DNA from: AP-15 sp963703665
GTDB lineage: Bacteria > Pseudomonadota > Alphaproteobacteria > ATCC43930 > CGMCC-115725
Direction of reading: 5' to 3'
Length of the DNA stretch: 64,000 nucleotides
Assembly (NCBI GenBank): GCA_963703665.1
Contig: CAVPFB010000004.1
Span: 682,001 to 746,000 of the forward strand
Below the pieces are notes generated by a model. The model made no database searches. It worked only from the letters and a program-made list of their open reading frames with translations, and was not told the origin of the DNA. The position numbers were made by a program, and so were the translations under genes. Of the stretch, positions 61,765 through 64,000 are shown in pieces (positions within the stretch are counted from its first letter, which is position 1; each line of letters starts with the position of its first letter).

Positions 61765-62632
61765 TCACGACCGCAGGGTCAGCATGATGCCGGCAATGAT
61801 CAGCACGATGCTGACCACGACGTCGCCACCAACCGCGCCCCCGAACATTAAGGTCGACAATAGGAAGCCGCCGACCGGGGTCAGCGCCAGCACCTGGCCG
61901 GCGACCGCGGCCGACATCATCGTCAAGACTTTGCTCCACAGGAAATAGCCGAGTGCCGTGGTCACGACGCCAGTTGTAGGCGAGAATCGCGACCAGGCCG
62001 GGGGACCAGCGAATCGGCTGACCCACGGCGCCGGGCAGCGCGATCGCCGCAACCGGTACGCTGCTGACCGCGAGTTGCCAAAAAATCTGCGCCCAAAACG
62101 AAGTGAGCCATTGGCGTCTGCGATAGAGGCAGGAACCAAGCGCCCAACAGATCGCGGCGAGCAGCAAAAGCCCATTGCCGGCGAGCGCGCGCCGGTTGCC
62201 CCAGTCGACGAGCCCCGGGTTCATGAACAGGATCAGGCCGGCAAAGCCGACTGCGGCGCCGGCGAGCTGGAACCGCCCGAGCGGCTCCGGCCACAACCAC
62301 AGCCCGATCGGGACCGCCCAGAGCGGCATCGTATAGGCGAGCACGATGGCCCGCCCGGGCGGCACGATCTCCAAACCGATGATGCTGCAAACCAGAAAGC
62401 CGGCGACCTGAAGCTGCCCGACCCAGAACAGGCCGAGCCGCTCGCCGCGCATCGGCAGCAGCGGCGTGCCGCGCGCGAGCAGGAACGGGGCGAGAAGGGC
62501 AAGCGTCCCGCCTAGACGCAACAGCACGAACGGCAGCGGGCGCACATCGCCGAGCGCCAGCTTCATCAACGGCCAATTGGCGGCCCAGCTCACCACCATG
62601 GCCGCGAGATACAAATAGGCTTGCCGCGGCAT
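61765..62632 (-). pseudogene. EamA/DMT-family transporter, one frameshift
   Basis: From the ATG at 62632 (MPRQAYLYLAAMVVSWAANWPLMK) the protein reads as a ten-helix drug/metabolite transporter. After LVAILAYN (near 61975) the frame changes and the last EamA repeat continues as VVTTALGYFLWSKVLTMMSAAVAGQVLALTPVGG to the stop at 61765. About 288 residues in total. A one-base error is the likely cause. Substrate unknown (amino acids or metabolites). Confidence 0.8.
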
Positions 62633-62731
62633 CGCAGCGATTTGCACCACTGTGGGCGAGAGCCGGATTTGCCGAATCGGGCTTACGCCGCGTGCTGCGG
62701 TAGCCTCTCGCAGACGACGCCGTTTAAGGTC

Positions 62732-63007
62732 TCAGCCTTCTGATGCCCGCCGCGTCGCCGCCGCGGCGCGCTGCGCCAGCTCGTCATGCAACAAATCCCC
62801 GATTCGGGTGGCGATGTACCAACGGTTGCCGGTCGGATCGACGACCCCGGCGCTGCAGTCGCCATAAAACTGACCGGCGGGCGCGGACAGCGGGGCGGCA
62901 CCGGCATCGAGCGCGCGCTTCAGGAATTCGAGCAGCGTGGCGGCGCCCTCGACCACGAGATAGGGGGTAACGCTATGATATCCATCTGGAATTGGCATCA
63001 GCGGCAT
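62732..63007 (-). CDS. PhnB/VOC-like protein with an internal deletion
   Basis: The start is the ATG at 63007 (MPLMPIPDGYHSVTPYLVV) with GGAGAGAG upstream. The beginning (IPDGYHSVTPYLVVEGAATLLEFLKRAL) and the end (GGVVDP.G..WYIATRI-like AGVVDPTGNRWYIATRIGDL) match PhnB-like VOC proteins of about 140-160 residues, but about 50 central residues are missing. The fold cannot be complete, so a decaying gene or a minimal variant. Confidence 0.65.
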   Translation of the reverse strand: MPLMPIPDGYHSVTPYLVVEGAATLLEFLKRALDAGAAPLSAPAGQFYGDCSAGVVDPTGNRWYIATRIGDLLHDELAQRAAAATRRASEG

Positions 63008-63062
63008 ATCGCTCTCTCCGTTCCTGCCGGCGGACCCCAGCGGCTCGATGATAACACCCCGC

Positions 63063-64000
63063 CTAATGCCGAGGATGCCGGTCGGCGCGGCCGTCCGCGA
63101 GCGCCAGCCGGCCTTTGTCCGCGGACGGCTCGGCCGCCGCGTCGGGGGGCTCGACGGTTTCCGGCGGCGGGAGCGTCGGCGGGTCGGCAGGTGCTTCGGC
63201 CTGAAAAAAAGCAAGCAGCTTTTCCCGCAGCTCGCAGCGCAAATCCCAGGTCTGGCCCGGATTGCGGGCGCTGACCAGAGCGCGCAGCTCGACCTTGCCG
63301 TCGGACAGGTCGGTCACTTGCAGTTTCGCCACCTTGCCGTCCCACAGCCTGCTTTGCTGCAGAATTTCGTCGAGCTTCTGCCGCAGCCGGTCGACCGCAA
63401 CCGAAGCGTCGACCCGCAGCACCACCGCGCCGATCTGCTCGGCGCTTTCATAGGTCCAATTCTGGAACGGCTTCTCGATGAAATAGGTCAGCGGCACGAT
63501 CATCCGCCGCAAATCCCACAGACGAACCACGACATAGGTGCTGGTGATCGTCTCGATCCACCCGGTTTCGCCCTCGACCACGACCTGGTCCTCGACCCGA
63601 AACGGCTGGGTGATCGCGATCTGAATGCCGGCCAGCAAATTGCCCAGCACCGGGCGCGCCGCGAGACCCAGCACCAGGCCGGCGGCCCCTGCCGAGGCGA
63701 ACAGGCTGACCCCGTATTGCCGAACCGAGTTCGAAGGTCATCAGCGCGGCACCCACCGTGACGAGCGCCAGCAGGGTTTTCGCGACCCGCTGCAAAATCC
63801 GCATCTGGGTCACGTGCTTGCGGGCGAGGAGGTTGTCCTCGGTATCGGTGCGGAAACGACGCAGATAGACCGCGGTGCCGATGTCGATCGCGATCGCCGC
63901 TGCCCAGCCGATGGTCAGGATGAAGGCCAGCAGCAGCGCCCGCCCGATCGCGATCGCCGTCCCATAGGGAAACCGCGCGGCGGGCAGCGCCGCCCCGAGA
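63063..64000 (-). pseudogene. MscS-family mechanosensitive channel, partial, one frameshift
   Basis: The frame enters from the right edge (PYGTAIAIGRALLLAFILTIGWAAAIAIDIGTAVYLRRFRTDTEDNLLARKHVTQM), changes by one base at LG/RQYGVSL near 63725, and continues through the conserved SLFASAGAAGLVLGLAARPVLGNLLAGIQIAITQPFRVEDQVVVEGETGWIETI pore-helix and beta-domain to a Pro-rich tail ending at 63063. It is a second, longer MscS homologue with its 5' end outside the window. Confidence 0.82.

Noticed and set aside
53610..64000. Selenoprotein reading through UGA near the tRNA-Sec gene
   Set aside because: The broken genes nearby are interrupted by frame changes, not by a single in-frame UGA at a conserved Cys position, so selenocysteine does not explain them.
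1..64000. CRISPR arrays, rRNA genes, intact transposases, prophage
   Set aside because: No regularly spaced repeats, rRNA sequence, transposase motif or phage structural gene was seen on either strand.

Overview
The window is high-GC DNA (roughly two thirds G+C) from an alphaproteobacterium, most likely a soil or aquatic Rhodospirillales/Rhizobiales-type genome. The best evidence is the housekeeping block on the minus strand at 28.3-40.1 kb (serS, pcm, LysM/M23 lipoprotein, DUF815 ATPase on the opposite strand, yajC, secD, secF, Mth938-domain gene, and a squalene/phytoene-synthase-like gene), a layout typical of that class. The gltX-gltA pair at 44.6-47.4 kb and several dispersed palindromic repeats typical of these genomes agree with it. 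No rRNA, CRISPR array, complete insertion sequence or prophage is visible.

Layout. 0-1.6 kb: a DNA methyltransferase with a long extra C-terminal region, running off the left edge. 2.1-9.8 kb: an oxygenase/amidohydrolase cluster (three amidohydrolase_2 proteins, a flavoprotein monooxygenase, a CmcJ-type oxygenase, a ferritin-like diiron protein) closed by a good terminator. 9.9-13.4 kb: a redoxin/2OG-oxygenase fusion and a secreted tannase-family esterase with a GN-rich repeat domain. 13.5-15.1 kb: toxin-antitoxin debris and a GT2-GtrA glycosyltransferase. 15.1-23.5 kb: acyl-CoA metabolism (enoyl-CoA hydratase, CoA-transferase, two acyl-CoA dehydrogenases, ADP-forming acyl-CoA synthetase) with another amidohydrolase. 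23.5-27.2 kb: a LysR-controlled dehalogenase-like cluster. 27.5-40.1 kb: mostly housekeeping genes. 40.3-44.4 kb: a broken acyl-CoA ligase followed by an accessory patch (HNH gene between 24-bp direct repeats, dif-like XerCD site, YkgJ gene, polymorphic-toxin tail plus possible immunity gene). 44.6-48.5 kb: gltX, gltA and a LigB-type dioxygenase. 48.6-53.6 kb: a two-gene HNH module, a racemase-fold protein lacking its cysteines, a MazEF-like pair, an HD-domain protein, an orphan antitoxin and a fifth amidohydrolase. 53.7 kb: a selenocysteine tRNA. 53.9-64 kb: envelope and transport genes, including split chromate transporter halves, OprB, CbtBA under a cobalamin riboswitch, and two MscS-type channels.

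How the genes work together. The chromosomal core supplies translation (serS, gltX, tRNA-Sec), the TCA cycle (gltA), protein export (YajC-SecDF), respiratory-complex assembly (NDUFAF3- and NDUFAF6-like genes) and oxidative defence (sodB). Around it sit catabolic genes that together look suited to oxidation and ring or C-C cleavage of aromatic or alicyclic compounds followed by CoA-thioester beta-oxidation.

A general caution: at least ten genes are split by single-base frame changes although both halves read as normal, conserved protein. Some of the changes lie at homopolymers. Residual sequencing indels are therefore as likely as real pseudogenes, and I give full spans for such genes.
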